From Paramecium tetraurelia (taxonomy: Eukaryota > Ciliophora > Oligohymenophorea > Peniculida > Parameciidae), in assembly GCF_000165425.1 (NCBI RefSeq), contig NW_001798961.1:1-64000 (forward strand): a DNA stretch of 64,000 nucleotides. The letters are read 5' to 3'. Shown here piece after piece: positions 25,148 through 36,964 of the stretch. The position numbers and the translations under genes were made by a program. The notes below the pieces were generated by a model. That model was not told the origin of the DNA. It did not search any database and worked only from the letters and a program-made list of their open reading frames with translations. Position 1 is the first letter of the stretch, and each line of letters begins with the position of its first letter.

Positions 25148-26563
25148 ATGTCAATTAGAAGATCAATAATTCAAAAAAAAGACTTAAGAAATGACTTCAA
25201 AAAGCAGGAATAAAATCTACCAGATTTATCAGATAAGTTTAGAAAGGTATTTGAAATTTGTGGGGATGAAATTATTTCATGTCTTACTAAAAAAGAATAA
25301 ATTTAATTGCGATCAGGTTGATTAGAATTATATATATTCAAGTTTGTAGAATTTCATTTTATATGGTATAAAGTTATTAAGTATGGAATATGATGATTTT
25401 TGATAGTGATTAAATTAGCCAAGCCACAACAAATGATTCAAATATGAAGGAAAGCTTTTTAAAAAACTCTTTTTATTCAAAAGTTGGAAAATCAAGACCA
25501 TCTACTTAAGAAACAGTTTAAAAAGAATAATGGTTGATTAAACCCGCGAATTATAATCCACCTTAAAAAAAGTTAATATTTTTAAAAAATAAAAACAAGA
25601 TTGAAGACAATATCCTTGTATTATTTTAAATTTAAAATAGTCGGATGAAGATCTCAAATAAACTATCACAGTTTGGACTCTTAATTTAAATAGTCTTGAA
25701 AAATAGATAAATCTTGCAAAAAATCAAACTGACAGTTTTATTTAGGAAATTACATTGTGGACAGATCATATTAATTTATTATAAGAATTTTAAAAAGAGT
25801 ATCAACTTGAGCATGTTGGAAAGATACTATAAATATTAAAATAGAAATCCATTTTAGATGTAGGTTTGGAAAGGAAAAGAAGAATATTATAAGATATCCT
25901 TAATTCATTATTAAATGATTTTGCATTAAAGAAGCAATATTCAATTGATATTCAGTCGTTAAAACCTGTTTGCTAAAGTTTGTTGCAGGTTAAGTTGGCA
26001 GACTTCTATTAAGAGATTCCAAATCAATTATGGTCTAAAATAGATTAAATTTAAAATCGCTTTGATAAAATTTTTAATATAAGAAAGGAGTTCTTCTTTA
26101 TGAAATTATTTTAGATAACCTAAAAAATATTCTCGATCAATTTAAGTTGGATAGTTGGTTTTTCAAACTATGAATTGACTCTTAATTTGTTAGAGTAATT
26201 TTAATAGTTTTTAGTCTCATTGGTAATTGTTTTGTTTTCTATCATAAGATATAAAGACACTCTTTTGGGGAGAAGAAGTTTAATTAAAATTAACCTCAAC
26301 ATTCTTAAAATGAACTTTATTTTTAGAACTATAAAAAGTCTATCGATGACATCATGAAAATGCTCAAACTTAATAAAAAGCTTTATGACAACTAAAAGGA
26401 AAATCTCTAAGTCTAAGCCCTGTTACAAGGTTATAAATAATAAACTTTTGATTAGTTTCAAGAAAAGCAATAATGGGCATAGATTTATGTATTATCATAC
26501 CTAATATTATTAGAAAACATGGAAAGAGAAGTATTAAAACATTAAGAAATAACCTTAAGGTGA
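25148..26563 (+). CDS. Helical protein of unknown function (435 aa)
   Basis: My model uses four introns: 25317-25349 (33 bases, starts GTT), 25381-25406 (GTA...TAG), 25618-25640 (GTA...TAG) and 26223-26248 (ends AAG). It gives exactly 436 codons. Without the first two introns the locus would split into two overlapping small genes, which is unlikely. The N-terminal 90 residues are polar. The rest is predicted helix with phrases such as TVWTLNLNSLEKQINLA and NYKKSIDDIMKMLKLNKKLY, probably coiled coil. No family recognised. The 3' end around 26560 could differ if a further intron exists. Confidence 0.6.
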
Positions 26564-26783
26564 ACCAGAATCATAAGAAGGGATTAGTTTCGGATTTTTT
26601 TAGACTAAAATGAGTTGGAGTATATAATGACTATATTTCTACATTAAAATTATTCAAAATCACTATTTCCTTTACACTGAACTGAGGGGCCTAACCTTTG
26701 ACAATATTCTATTTTGAGATTCTATAACGACTCTGGTTTAATTGTATTTTCTACTTTCCATATTATATTTTTATTGAGCATCA

Positions 26784-28953
26784 TCACGTTCTTAATGAAA
26801 TCTAAAAAGTTGAAAATATACCTCTTTAAACCTGAGCTATTTGTTATTTGAATTTATCTGAATTTACAGTTATTTAATCTTGAAGTTCTTTGATCATTTC
26901 TCTTAATTTATTTGCATATGCCCTTACAGTACTAAAATCCATGGACATAAAGTTTATAGAATCCAATTAATTGTAATCAATTTCTAAGATAATCTAACTT
27001 TATGATTATCTTAATTATTTGGTAGCTGTTTTAATTGTTTTTTCTATAGTTGATGCCTTTTTAGTCAAGGTAGCTGTAACACTATTAGTTTCTAGAAAAT
27101 GAAATAAGCTGTATATACTAAAGATTATACTTTTTATGTTTGACTTTATTTGGCAGATTAGGTTTGTCTTATTTAGGGATACTAAACGACTTTAATCCTC
27201 CACTATATCCTCCTGTTTCAATTTTATCAATTACTTTTCCTTGTTTGGTAATAATATCGTATAAATCTAATAATTCTTCAACAATTTCATTAATTTAGGA
27301 TCTATAAAATATACAAGAGGATACTTCTTTTTCTCTCTGTATTTCTTGAATTAAATAAGAAAGTTTTCAATTTCTTAGACTTTAGCGCTTAGCTTTTACT
27401 CATACTAAAATTTATAATGATCCAATGATTTATAATATTCAGCTTTAATAATCTCTAGACCTTTATTAAATTCCTTTTCAATTTCTGTTTTGATTTACTT
27501 TTTCAATTCTTGAAGCTTTTGATTTTCAACATTTTTTGTCTAAGCTGTTTAAGGAAGATTGAGAATAGAAGCAACTTTGTCTTCTAGTAGGTTTTTAGAT
27601 TCATCTTGTAATTTTTTAATAAATTAATCTCTATCTTAAGATAACAATCGAATTGCATCATCTCCACTCATTTTAGACAATTATAATTAGTCTTTCAATT
27701 TTTTATTAATTTCTTTTTGTTCCAAGACTTGTTATTAATATCTTTCCAATTTAGTATGGGTATCCTTTTTCAAATCTTCAATATCCTTCTTTAATTGCGC
27801 ATTTTCATAATAATATTCTTCGATTTATTATGACAAACTGACATTTTTTAATAAAGCTTCTTATTGGTTTTTGAAGATGGTGACATCCTTTGCATTTTTA
27901 GCAGAGAGCCTTTCTAAGTCAATATCCAACCCTAAAAGTCTTTGTAACTCTAGAAATCTCTTCTTTCTATCAGCATTTAATTATTCAACTTTAATTTTAT
28001 ATTCTTCAATTTCATCTTTCAATTTCTTGATTTCTTTCTCTTATTATATGTTAACCTAAGAATCAAAGCCTAACATAGATTATTATTTTTTAATCGTAGC
28101 CTATATATTTTTCGTTCGATCTAAATATTGAAGTGTCAATAAACATTCCTCATAATTTGATTAACTAGGATTAATTGTTCCAATTAACACAACCTGTGTG
28201 TTATTTTCAATTATTAATGCTGAGGTTAATTTGGATTCTTTTTTTGGTAATATTTTATTTGGATTTTGATTGAAAGAATTTAAGCAGCGATTAAGTACTT
28301 AATGACTAGCAGTAATCAAGATAGCTTCCTAAAATTTTTCGCCTTCAGTTATATTTTTTGCGACCCTTTCAGATCCTGCTAAATCTACAAACTATAACTT
28401 AGTATTGGAATTGATCTCCAATGTGAGTATAATATGAGTTCTCATTTATCTTTTGATATCAGTGCTTCTTAGAATTTTGATCATATCCCAAAAATCATTG
28501 ATTAACAATATTTATCGCTTTGTGAATTCCTCTGTGATCAAATTTGTATTTAAATCTCTTATTTAATTCACATAGATCTCTTGAAATGACACCTAAACAT
28601 TCAATCCTTTTTGGAGTATCTATTAAATCAATAGAGGAACGATTCCTGGATGTTGAACATTTCCAAATAAGGAGTAACTTTTACCACCACCGGATTGTCC
28701 ATAAGATATTATACATCCATTCTTATTCTCATAATCAAAATTAAAGACACTTTCGAACAATTCCTATTATGTTGAGGAGGATGGGAAAATCTTGTCATAA
28801 CGATATTATTGCCATTCAGCCTATTTATATGTTGGATCCTGCCATTATTTTCATTACAAATACCTTAATAGAGATAACATTCTAATCTATACTTAGCATA
28901 GATTGATCATATTCAATTGGTCTCACTCTCAAATAAACTTTATAATTATTCAT
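26784..28953 (-). CDS. Divergent kinesin-like motor with N-terminal motor domain (699 aa)
   Basis: Introns at 28839-28863 (ends CAG), 27302-27324 (ends TAG) and 27109-27130 (ends CAG) give exactly 700 codons. The motor domain starts at once: YKVYLRVRP (strand 1), then a P-loop reading GQSGGGKS (about 74-81; canonical GQTGSGKT), switch II DLAGSER (about 183) and a late LQYLDRTKNI. Switch I (canonical SSRSH) is degenerate, reading RQMRTH. A long coiled coil follows, then a segment with GGYSGGLKSF. Kinesins move on microtubules using ATP; the altered switch I makes full activity uncertain. The start codon lies only 5 bases after the stop of the upstream PGPG-repeat gene, so the two may be one gene. 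Confidence 0.85.
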
Positions 28954-28958
28954 ATAAA

Positions 28959-29695
28959 TCAGTATATACCAAACTCTCCTGGTATTTAATATTTCCCCGG
29001 TCCTGGTGTACTGCTCTATTTACTGCTAAATCTCTCCTCCTTCGAGAACTTGGGTACATAGCAATTTGACCAATTTGAATTCACATAACTTGCAGACAAC
29101 TCTGTTTTCGGTCTATATTATTATGGACCTGGAATGCAATCAGGCGTTCGGCTAGTTCTTCCTGATACTGGATGGTAAATTACTGATTAAGAGTGCTCCT
29201 TATACTAAATATCATATTTTCCTGGACCTGGAGAACATGTTTCATCCTCTACTATTTGTTATTTCATATACTCATTGCAATTTTTTGACCAAAATGTGGT
29301 ATTCTTTCTTTTTTAATTATGCTAGATGCAATATTATATTTCCCAACAGATGGCATATCATTCTTTTGTTTAAAATACGTTCTCCCAATACCCATTGTGT
29401 GTTTTTGTAAATTTGATGATGTTTTCTCTTTCTCTAATTTATATGAACCAGGACCTGGAGTTTTATCACTCAATTTTGAGAAATCTACTTTTGTTCCCAG
29501 TCCAAAAGAAACTCCTTTATTGGGAGAACCAATTGTGCCTTTTATCTCATAAAATGAAGTTGAATTTTATTCATGCTTAACTTTATAATTGAACCGAGGA
29601 GATTTCGAAAATGAATAAAGCTATTTGCTAGTTGAATTATTAAGTGGATTCATTTTCACTTATTTGAAATTCTCATCTGTTTTGCTATTAAGCAT
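28959..29695 (-). CDS. SHIPPO/PGPG-repeat protein (237 aa)
   Basis: A 23-base intron (29249-29271; a 20-base variant also keeps frame) gives 238 codons. Four proline-glycine motifs recur with spacing of about 30-70 residues: TPGPGSYKL (about 77), SPGPGKYDI (about 147), IPGPQQYRP (about 179) and TPGPGKYQI (about 224). This is the STPGR/SHIPPO pattern of ODF3 and STPG proteins, which bind microtubules of cilia and flagella. The N-terminal 70 residues are polar. The stop TGA (28959-28961) is 5 bases before the kinesin ATG. An alternative 32-base intron ending AAG would remove the stop and fuse the two in frame. Confidence 0.82.
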
Positions 29696-30318
29696 TTTTA
29701 TATTCAAATAAAATTATTTAATAAATTATATAATACAGAATATTATATTTGATGACAAAGAAGTCAAATCAATCATATTTATTTAATTTCCTATTTACAA
29801 TTTTTCATTTTGTTTCATAATATTCTGTATTTCCTTTTATTTGCAATAGAAATAGATTAAATATTGGTTTCCAAAAGTTTATTGAAAACTGAATACAAAG
29901 TTTGTATTATTTTTATTTCAGATAAATTTTGATAAATGTATTGTTAGTACTAAATTATCAGGTTAATCACACATAATTTAAAGATATCTAATTTTTTAAG
30001 AATTTTTTATCCTGATTTAATATGCATTCATAAAAAGCTTATTAGAAAAGACTGAATAAGGTAAAGACCTAAATAATATGGCAGTGATTATTCTTTAATG
30101 CATATTACAAATTTCAATATATTGAATAGGTTAGATTTCAAACGGATTTTACACAAGATACATGAATAAACTAGATAATGTCATCGAATGTCGTTAGTCT
30201 AGAATTTCACCGATTGGGGAGGTTGAATGATTATATATATAAATTGGATAATTTGCTAATTCATTTTATAAAGTATTCGTTTTTAAGGAGAATCGAAAAG
30301 CATTAATATTTATATATT
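29696..30318. other. Divergent promoter region, nothing else recognised
   Basis: AT-rich 623-base spacer between the PGPG gene start (minus) and the secreted-protein gene start (plus). No supported frame. A GC-richer patch near 30180-30225 has no identifiable motif. Confidence 0.45.
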
Positions 30319-32395
30319 ATGAAGACAATTCTGCTTATTTTATTGAGTGTGCAGATCTTGCTGGCTCAGGATCCATGGGTAACCCATTACACAGCATTTA
30401 CATCAGCAGAAATAAATGATTTGGATGGTAAAGAGTGATAATTATGCTTAGGTTGGGTTGTAAAGAAGGCATTTAAGGGAAACACCTTTAGCAAATGTGA
30501 CAAAGTGAGTTTGGTTGGTGGTTATGGCGCATTTGGAAAAGGGGCAACAGCATTAAAATAATTGAATCTTCCTCCCCATTATAAATTAAAGATTAATGTG
30601 CAGTTATGGAAGTAAATTTAATTTATATAATTAAACCTCTAGAATTGACAGTTGGGATAATGAAATTATGTTTGTTTTGGTTGATGGTTTCATATGGCAA
30701 GCTAAATGGCATTATTCAGAAGGAGCAAATTTATGTGGTGCAGCAAATGACTGGAAAGAAGCCTTTTACAACATCGAATTTGAAGTTCCACACAATTCAC
30801 CAACAGTAAGTATAGTTTTTGACCTCAAATTTGGATGAAGATGCTTTGAATGTAAAATTCACTTTATAAAATAGGAATCTTGGGCATTCAGAGATTTCAA
30901 ATTGTCATTCCAAAGATGTCATTCAGAATGTGCAGTTTGTGGAGATAATAAGCCAGACAATTGTTTCTTTTGGACAAATGTAGCTACTAATTGGAATAAA
31001 TAAATTTCATTAGAAGGATGGACATTGGATGGAGAAGGAAAAGCTGAATCAAATGAATGTGCAGGAGTACAACTCTTTGGTGGTTTTGGGAAATTAGGAA
31101 GAAAGGCAAATTTGTGGAAGAGATTCACAAATTTACCACCTCACTATTAAGTCAAGGTGAAAGTTTAAATGTGGAAGATTGATTCTTGGGATAACGAGTT
31201 GTTCTTAATGGAAATTGATGACTAAGAGAAATTCAGACAAGCATTTGCTTATAATGAAGGAGTAGATCTCTGTGGTGTTGATACAGGTGCTAAATAAGGA
31301 GAAGGATGGGCTGAAAAGATAGTTAATATTGAAATTAATGTCCCTCACAAATTCCCTGAAGTCAAAGTTTTAATGAAATCTACATTGGATGAACCACCTG
31401 AGAATGAATCATGGGGAGTCAGAGACTTCTAATTATTTGCTGCCCAATGTTTCAAAGGATGTACCGGTTGTACTGGACCAGCTAAATCTGATTGTACTTC
31501 ATGTGGATAAGGTTTCGATCTTGTCAATGGTGAATGCAAAGAAGGAAGTAATTAAATAGATATATAAATTGATTAGTTAAATGGATGACATTGAACAGAT
31601 TCTTCTTTAATGATGAATAAGATTTCTAAGGATTGTATGATTGGGTTCCATCAAATGTATTCTAAAATTAAAATCCATTTTCAACATGTGGATAAAAGAA
31701 ATTGTTCGGTGGTTATCAAAGATTTGGTGCCAAGGGTAAGGCTGAGAGAAACTTCAATCTTCCCAAACATTCAAGACTCAGAATACAATTCTAATTCTGG
31801 AAGATAGATTCATGGGATGATGAGAAATTCTAACTCTTCGTTGATGGCAAGGTTGTCTTTGAAAGATCATTCGGATTCAGTACTCCAGGACAAGCCAAAA
31901 TTTGCGGAGCTCCTTAAAGCACTTGGATGACTTATTTCTTCAATGTTGATGTCATTCTTGAACACACTAATCCTACTGCAAATGTTGTCTTGAGTTCTAC
32001 ATTAGATTAAGCTGCTGATGATGAATCATGGGGTTTCAGAGAATTCTAAATCCTTTATGAATTAAAAGAAGATTGTGTTGAATTGTATACTGAATGTGGA
32101 TTCAAGGGAACCAAATTTGATGTCTGCAGAGACACTCCATCCCTTGCTAGAGTAATCATCCATTTCAATATCTTTTTAGGAAAAGATCAGTCAAGTTAAA
32201 TCAATCAAGATTCCTCCCGGAGTTGTCGTCTAAGGTTTTGATGAAGAGGTTTACAAAGGAAAGACTGTGAAGTTTTCATAAAGTTAAGATTGCTTAGAAG
32301 AAATCTAATTTTCTTTCATCCAAAAAAAGTTTGAAATCATCTAAGCTGATGATTCTGTCCTTGCTGCAAATTTAAGACGCATCAGATTTGATTGA
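30319..32395 (+). CDS. Secreted three-repeat protein with beta/gamma-crystallin-like C-terminus (about 646 aa, one base out of frame)
   Basis: Introns at 30428-30451, 30612-30642, 30852-30874, 31548-31576 and 32152-32179 are all GTA...TAG. The N-terminus MKTILLILLSVQILLAQ is a clear signal peptide. Three repeats share WKIDSWDNE (about residues 90, 258, 459), an L/ICGA-type Cys, and a closing ESWGFRDF-like motif. Repeat 2 is followed by a Cys-rich linker (CFKGCTGCTGP). The last 95 residues (ECGFKGTKFDVC..., SIKIPPGVVVQGF) have the paired Greek-key pattern of beta/gamma-crystallins. In Tetrahymena, crystallin-tailed proteins are dense-core granule cargo, so trichocyst or other granule cargo is a reasonable guess. 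Splicing leaves one extra base near 30820: a frameshift or read error. Confidence 0.82.
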
Positions 32396-32576
32396 TTTTA
32401 TAATCATAAGACATAATTATTTCTTGCAAAAGTCGTTCGCTTTATATTTATTATTATTTTATTTATATGTAAATTGATTAAAGTGTAATAGTTGATGGAT
32501 AAAATATTTAACAGCTCTCTGATATCTCCAAATGTCTGCTAGCTATTCCTGATGTAATTAATATCAATGTAAACTA

Positions 32577-34240
32577 TTTTTGCATCTTATTTAGCTTACT
32601 TTCCTAAACATCTCCTAATTTACTTATTCTGCCAAATTAAATAACTAAATAAATTCCGACATCAAATTGTAACTAAATATAACCATATTTCAAGTAATAA
32701 CTCATTAACTTTGACTGAATCACAAAAAAATTATTATTCCGTTTTCAAACAACAACTAAATGCAGAAAGTCAATTATACAATAATTTACAGTTCACTTGG
32801 TTGTAATCAAATAAAAAATCTTAATGTAATTTTAGCTTCTTAATTTAAGCTCAGCACCCAAATCAATCTAAACTGATAAGTAAAAAGAAATGGTAAATTG
32901 TAGCCGAAATTCTTAAATTGGAATAAAATTTGTATTAAATTGATTTCCTATATAGAAAAAATCTGATGGACTCTTGTCTAATCAAATATTCAATAGCAAA
33001 ATATAATCAGCTCCTTTGACAGCTCCATTCTCTGCTCGCAACTCCATTATAATGTGTTAAAGTGAAATCTAATCATCAAATGATTAAAAAATGAATGATC
33101 AATCTGATCAATACGACAAATATAGGTGGATCCATTAAGTACCATAAAATATCATTAATAAAAATTATAAAACACCTTCTACTCAAAAAGGATAGAAACA
33201 AAGATATTTTGTATAAGACTACTCTTAATTACACCCTAATCCATATTACGATCCAATATACATTTAAAACCAGTTTCAAACTAATAGCTAAATAAATACA
33301 GATATCAAATATTAAAAAAATAAAAGCAGGAACTTAAATCAGAATGTTTATTAAAGCTAAAATGCTAATCAAAACTCTGGTTTTAAATTATTAACCAAAT
33401 AGCAAAAAGCATCAACAATTAGTAATAAGCCAAAAGATGGTCACGTTATCATTACTTTACCTTAAACTAAAAAGAAGTTCGATAGTGTCTCTTAAAAATA
33501 GAGGTAGCAAACTAAAAGTTTAGATTAAATTAAAATAAATGATCATTTCAAAAGATTACTACAAACTTAAGAGTCAAGAGAGTTATATTCAAAACCATTC
33601 TTTTATTCTTAATATTCAAAAATATTGAAGATTCCAGCATAATCCTCTTCAGAGAAATATATATAAACTTTATACAAGCCTGTTACCAAATAGAGGATTA
33701 AATAGAGAGGAGATTTATCTCTAGAATAGAATCAAAATTACTCTTATGATCACCCTCAATAATAATATTATTCAGATGATAGTTTTGAGGGTAAGGCCTA
33801 AAACGTCAAGAAGGTAGACCTATATGAATTGGCTTAAGAGAGGTAATCAAATCGAGATTAGTCGTAAAATAACTCAAATTTGAATTCACAGGAAAATTGT
33901 AAGAATTAATACTAGGAGAGTCCTCCATAGAACTCTCAGTATTATTAAATGGCTCTTTAATCCAGTTAATATTATTAAAATTCTCATGATATAGAAGAAT
34001 AAAATCGAGATTCGAATATTTAAGAGTACTCAAACTTTCATTATTTCTAAGATAATAATCAATTTTCATAAAATCCTTTTGCTCAAACATCAAAGAAACC
34101 AATTTAAATTAAATTAAATATAAAGGAATTTATTGCCTCCGAATAGCAATAGAAATCCTCTCCTATGTCTTGTATTTAATTTATTTATACTAGCTAATTT
34201 GACTTAACAAAAAATAAACAACTAAAAAACTCATAGATGA
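32577..34240 (+). CDS. Q/N/S-rich low-complexity protein, N-terminus unresolved
   Basis: From about 32855 to 34170 one frame is open, with introns at about 32812-32844, 32953-32976 and 34172-34193. It encodes a glutamine-, asparagine- and serine-rich chain (e.g. NQNYSYDHPQQQYYSDDSF) with scattered basic stretches and no domain. With the last intron the frame ends KINNQKTHR at TGA 34238-34240. Unspliced, it would stay open to TGA 34471-34473. The first exon(s), 32577-32855, switch frame and I could not settle the start. Possibly a prion-like or scaffold protein; no function is proposed. Confidence 0.55.
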
Positions 34241-34676
34241 CGTATATGCTTAATGAGATAATAAAGTAGATATTATAAATTATTGTTTATATACTATATC
34301 CAAGATTTTACTATTAATATAAATATTATTTTTACAATTCTAAATAGATATCACACCATATCAACAAGCAAATTGCTTAAAATAAGAATAGAGGCTATTA
34401 GGTATATATGAATTCACAGAATTAGTTAAATAGATTAGAATAGATGTAAACTTAGAGTCTTAGGTTGTCCTGATGATGATACAAGGGGAAATGAAGTAAA
34501 TAATATATATATGTGTGTTGCTTACAACCTTTGAAGTGGAGGTCCTTATATTTATGTTAATTATAAGTTCATTAGTTTAATATTAAATTACGATAATTTT
34601 ATTGAATTAAAATTATAATTCAATCAGTAAAATATATAAAGTTCATGTATGAAAATAAGTATTCTGGCAAAAATAA
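34241..34676. other. Intergenic or alternative 3' exon
   Basis: Very AT-rich at first. A Q-rich open stretch at 34350-34470 continues the frame of the preceding gene if its last intron is not used. Otherwise it is convergent spacer before the phosphatase gene. Nothing else seen. Confidence 0.35.
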
Positions 34677-35404
34677 TCATGAATTTAGTATCTATTGGAC
34701 ATTAAATTACCCTGAATGTTCATCTTGTTGATTCAATTTCACTTTTTTCATCACGGAAGAGCTATCTTCTTATTTTTGTTCTTTTTGTATCTGTGGCTGT
34801 CTGTAGAGTTCTTTATGGTAAGCATCAAGTTATTTCATAAAGCCCATATTGGGTTGGGCAATTCTTCGCTTCGATTGAAGGAGTTTTAGAGCTTGGAGAG
34901 GGGTCATTTATAGATATTTTATTAAATAAGCAATAACAAAGGAAGCAGACCTAGATTTACCAGCAAAACTTTAAATACATATGTAAAATACCAATGAATT
35001 AGTATATTTTACTTGTTTTTGATAGCAGAATGAATGAATTCATTAGCCATCTCAAACTTGGACTTGATTTCTTAATCTACACTGTCGTTGATATTAATGA
35101 GAAGAGATTTAAAATCTTCTGCCTAATATGGGAATATTGGCATTTCACACACACTTAAAATATGGGTTATTTAAGCTGTAATTTAAACATTTTATATACT
35201 TTCATAGAGTTTATTTTTATTCAAAACTGTTCCCAAACATCCTATATATAGATTTGGTATGACCAAATTTGGCGAACTATCTTCTTTCAGTTGTTTTACA
35301 ACTAAAAATACCTTAACTTTCTCTAGAATTGCTTTGACATTCAACTCTTCTGGAAAATCCGCCATTTCATCGCGAGCATCGAAATGTTCCATTGAACTTT
35401 TCAT
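34677..35404 (-). CDS. Dual-specificity protein phosphatase (234 aa)
   Basis: A 23-base intron (34969-34991, ends AAG) gives exactly 235 codons. It falls inside the catalytic Cys codon, so the active-site loop HCFAGKSRSAS (about residues 136-146, HC-x5-R-S) exists only after splicing, which strongly supports the non-TAG splice site. The preceding NLVIPNLYIGCLGTVLNK is the usual start of the DSP fold, and the general-acid Asp is probably in LININDSVD. The tail after residue 180 is Q/K-rich. DSPs remove phosphate from Tyr and Ser/Thr, often on MAP kinases; the substrate here is unknown. Confidence 0.93.
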
Positions 35405-36160
35405 TGAATAATGTTTAAGATTTTTCTTAATTTATGAAATTTAATTAATTAGTTAGAAGAAAATATATATTTCATTTTTGAATCATTTTATTCTATCTTT
35501 CAATGATTCATTTATTTTCTCAAAATATTGTTATATAGAATATTGATTATCTGAGTTTTAATTGATAAAATTATGTCTTAATAAGATAGAGAGTTTTATC
35601 CTGCTTGCTATTAATCGATATCAAAATGCAAACTATCAAAAACTGAGATATATTACATCATCATTAAGATCAGAATGAATTAAGGATTCCTCATTTATAT
35701 TGATTCATATAAATCATTTTCCAAAATTCCGATAAAATGATTAATCAGGAATCAACTATTTTACAATACACTATAAAATTGGAGTTCTGAATTATTACTT
35801 ATAAAATCCCTTTTATATGGTAAATATTGTGTTCTTTATTAGATATTTAATTGGTCAATAAAATGGCATGGTTGTTATTCTTGGGAGTGGGATGGAAAAA
35901 GCAAAAATTTGATATATTGAGGCTGATTATGTTCATCTACATTTTTTCATTAGAATAAAGTTATATTTGAAGAAAATAATGTTTAAATTTTATTTTGATT
36001 GAATCAAATTATCAAATATAAAAAATAAAATTAATTGCAAACCTTAATAAATATAAATAGGGTGAATTAATTGTTTGAACCTTTTGATGGATTCAATAAT
36101 CATACTTATGAAAATATAATATAAAAGTAATCCAAAAATATAATAATAATTAAATAAAAT
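35405..36160. other. Long AT-rich spacer, no confident gene
   Basis: This 756-base spacer between two minus-strand genes contains a possible scrap at 35770-35915 on the plus strand. If a GTA...TAG intron at about 35820-35842 is removed, the reading includes several Trp codons and ends at TGA. It is too short to call. The remainder shows nothing. Confidence 0.35.
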
Positions 36161-36925
36161 TCATCTTTTAGTATAAGTGCTAGTAAAGATAAGATATGAT
36201 TAGTTTACTTGTGTCTAAGAGTGCCAAGTCCTGCTTATTGAATGACTTTATTAGTTCTATCGAGCTTCTCCGATTTCTACTTGTTAAAGAGGGGTTTTTG
36301 CTGCATTGTTGCTGAATCAATGGTGTATTGTTTCTTCAAATGAGGAGTTTAATGATGTTGTGTATATTGAGTAGTCACTTCTGGTGAGAACTAGGGAAAT
36401 CTAAAAACTCAATGAATGATACTCAAACAATTATTTTTTGTCTGGAACAAAACTGTGAGTGAGAGCATATCTATCAACACTCATTTATTGACGTAGTTAT
36501 CCCAACATGGTTTTAGGAATGGCAACAATTTCATATTCATCCATATCAATCTAATTGAAATCTGGTTGTATTCTTAATTGCAGTTGTTTGAGTGAGTTGT
36601 TGGGATCATCAAATTGAGGTTATTACTTAGATGCAATTTAAGTAGATTTGATCACTTAATTCCCAGCATTAGAAAATTTTTAGGAATATTTGGTTGAGTT
36701 TTTTTATTTGGGAGATACCTGAATGTTGGTAAAGACATGAGATTTGGATTCTCTGATTCCTTCAGTGTAGAGACTTGTTTATTTTTTTGTAGGGGAGGAA
36801 TCTTCATTTTCCTAATAATACTGATTGCTTTTGACAATCGGTAAGGAGGGTTTATTCACCATGGCTATGACTCCGTCTTTATTCATCACTGTCATCTTTC
36901 CCTTAAATCGAGATTTAAAATCCAT
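36161..36925 (-). CDS. Polar protein of unknown function (237 aa)
   Basis: Introns at 36401-36422 and 36180-36208 (both GTA...TAG) give exactly 238 codons. The start MDFKSRFKGKMTVMNKDG is basic and compact. The rest is low-complexity, S/Q/K-rich and probably disordered, with one folded-looking segment MDEYEIVAIPKTMLGQL. The 3' exon is only a few codons (NTYTKR), and the two introns are required to avoid early TGAs. The gene is divergent from the plus-strand gene at 36965 with only 39 bases between the two ATGs. I do not recognise the family. Confidence 0.72.
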
Positions 36926-36964
36926 TAATCAATATATTTTAATAAATAATTATAATCGTCTAAA

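Noticed and set aside
25148-25393. Separate 70-residue gene overlapping the next start codon
   Set aside because: Overlapping stop and start codons are unlikely here. A canonical 26-base intron (25381-25406) joins the two parts into one frame.
30805-30814. 10-base GTA...TAG intron to repair the frameshift
   Set aside because: Too short for any known spliceosomal intron. The V-S-I-V-F codons it would remove align with the other repeats.
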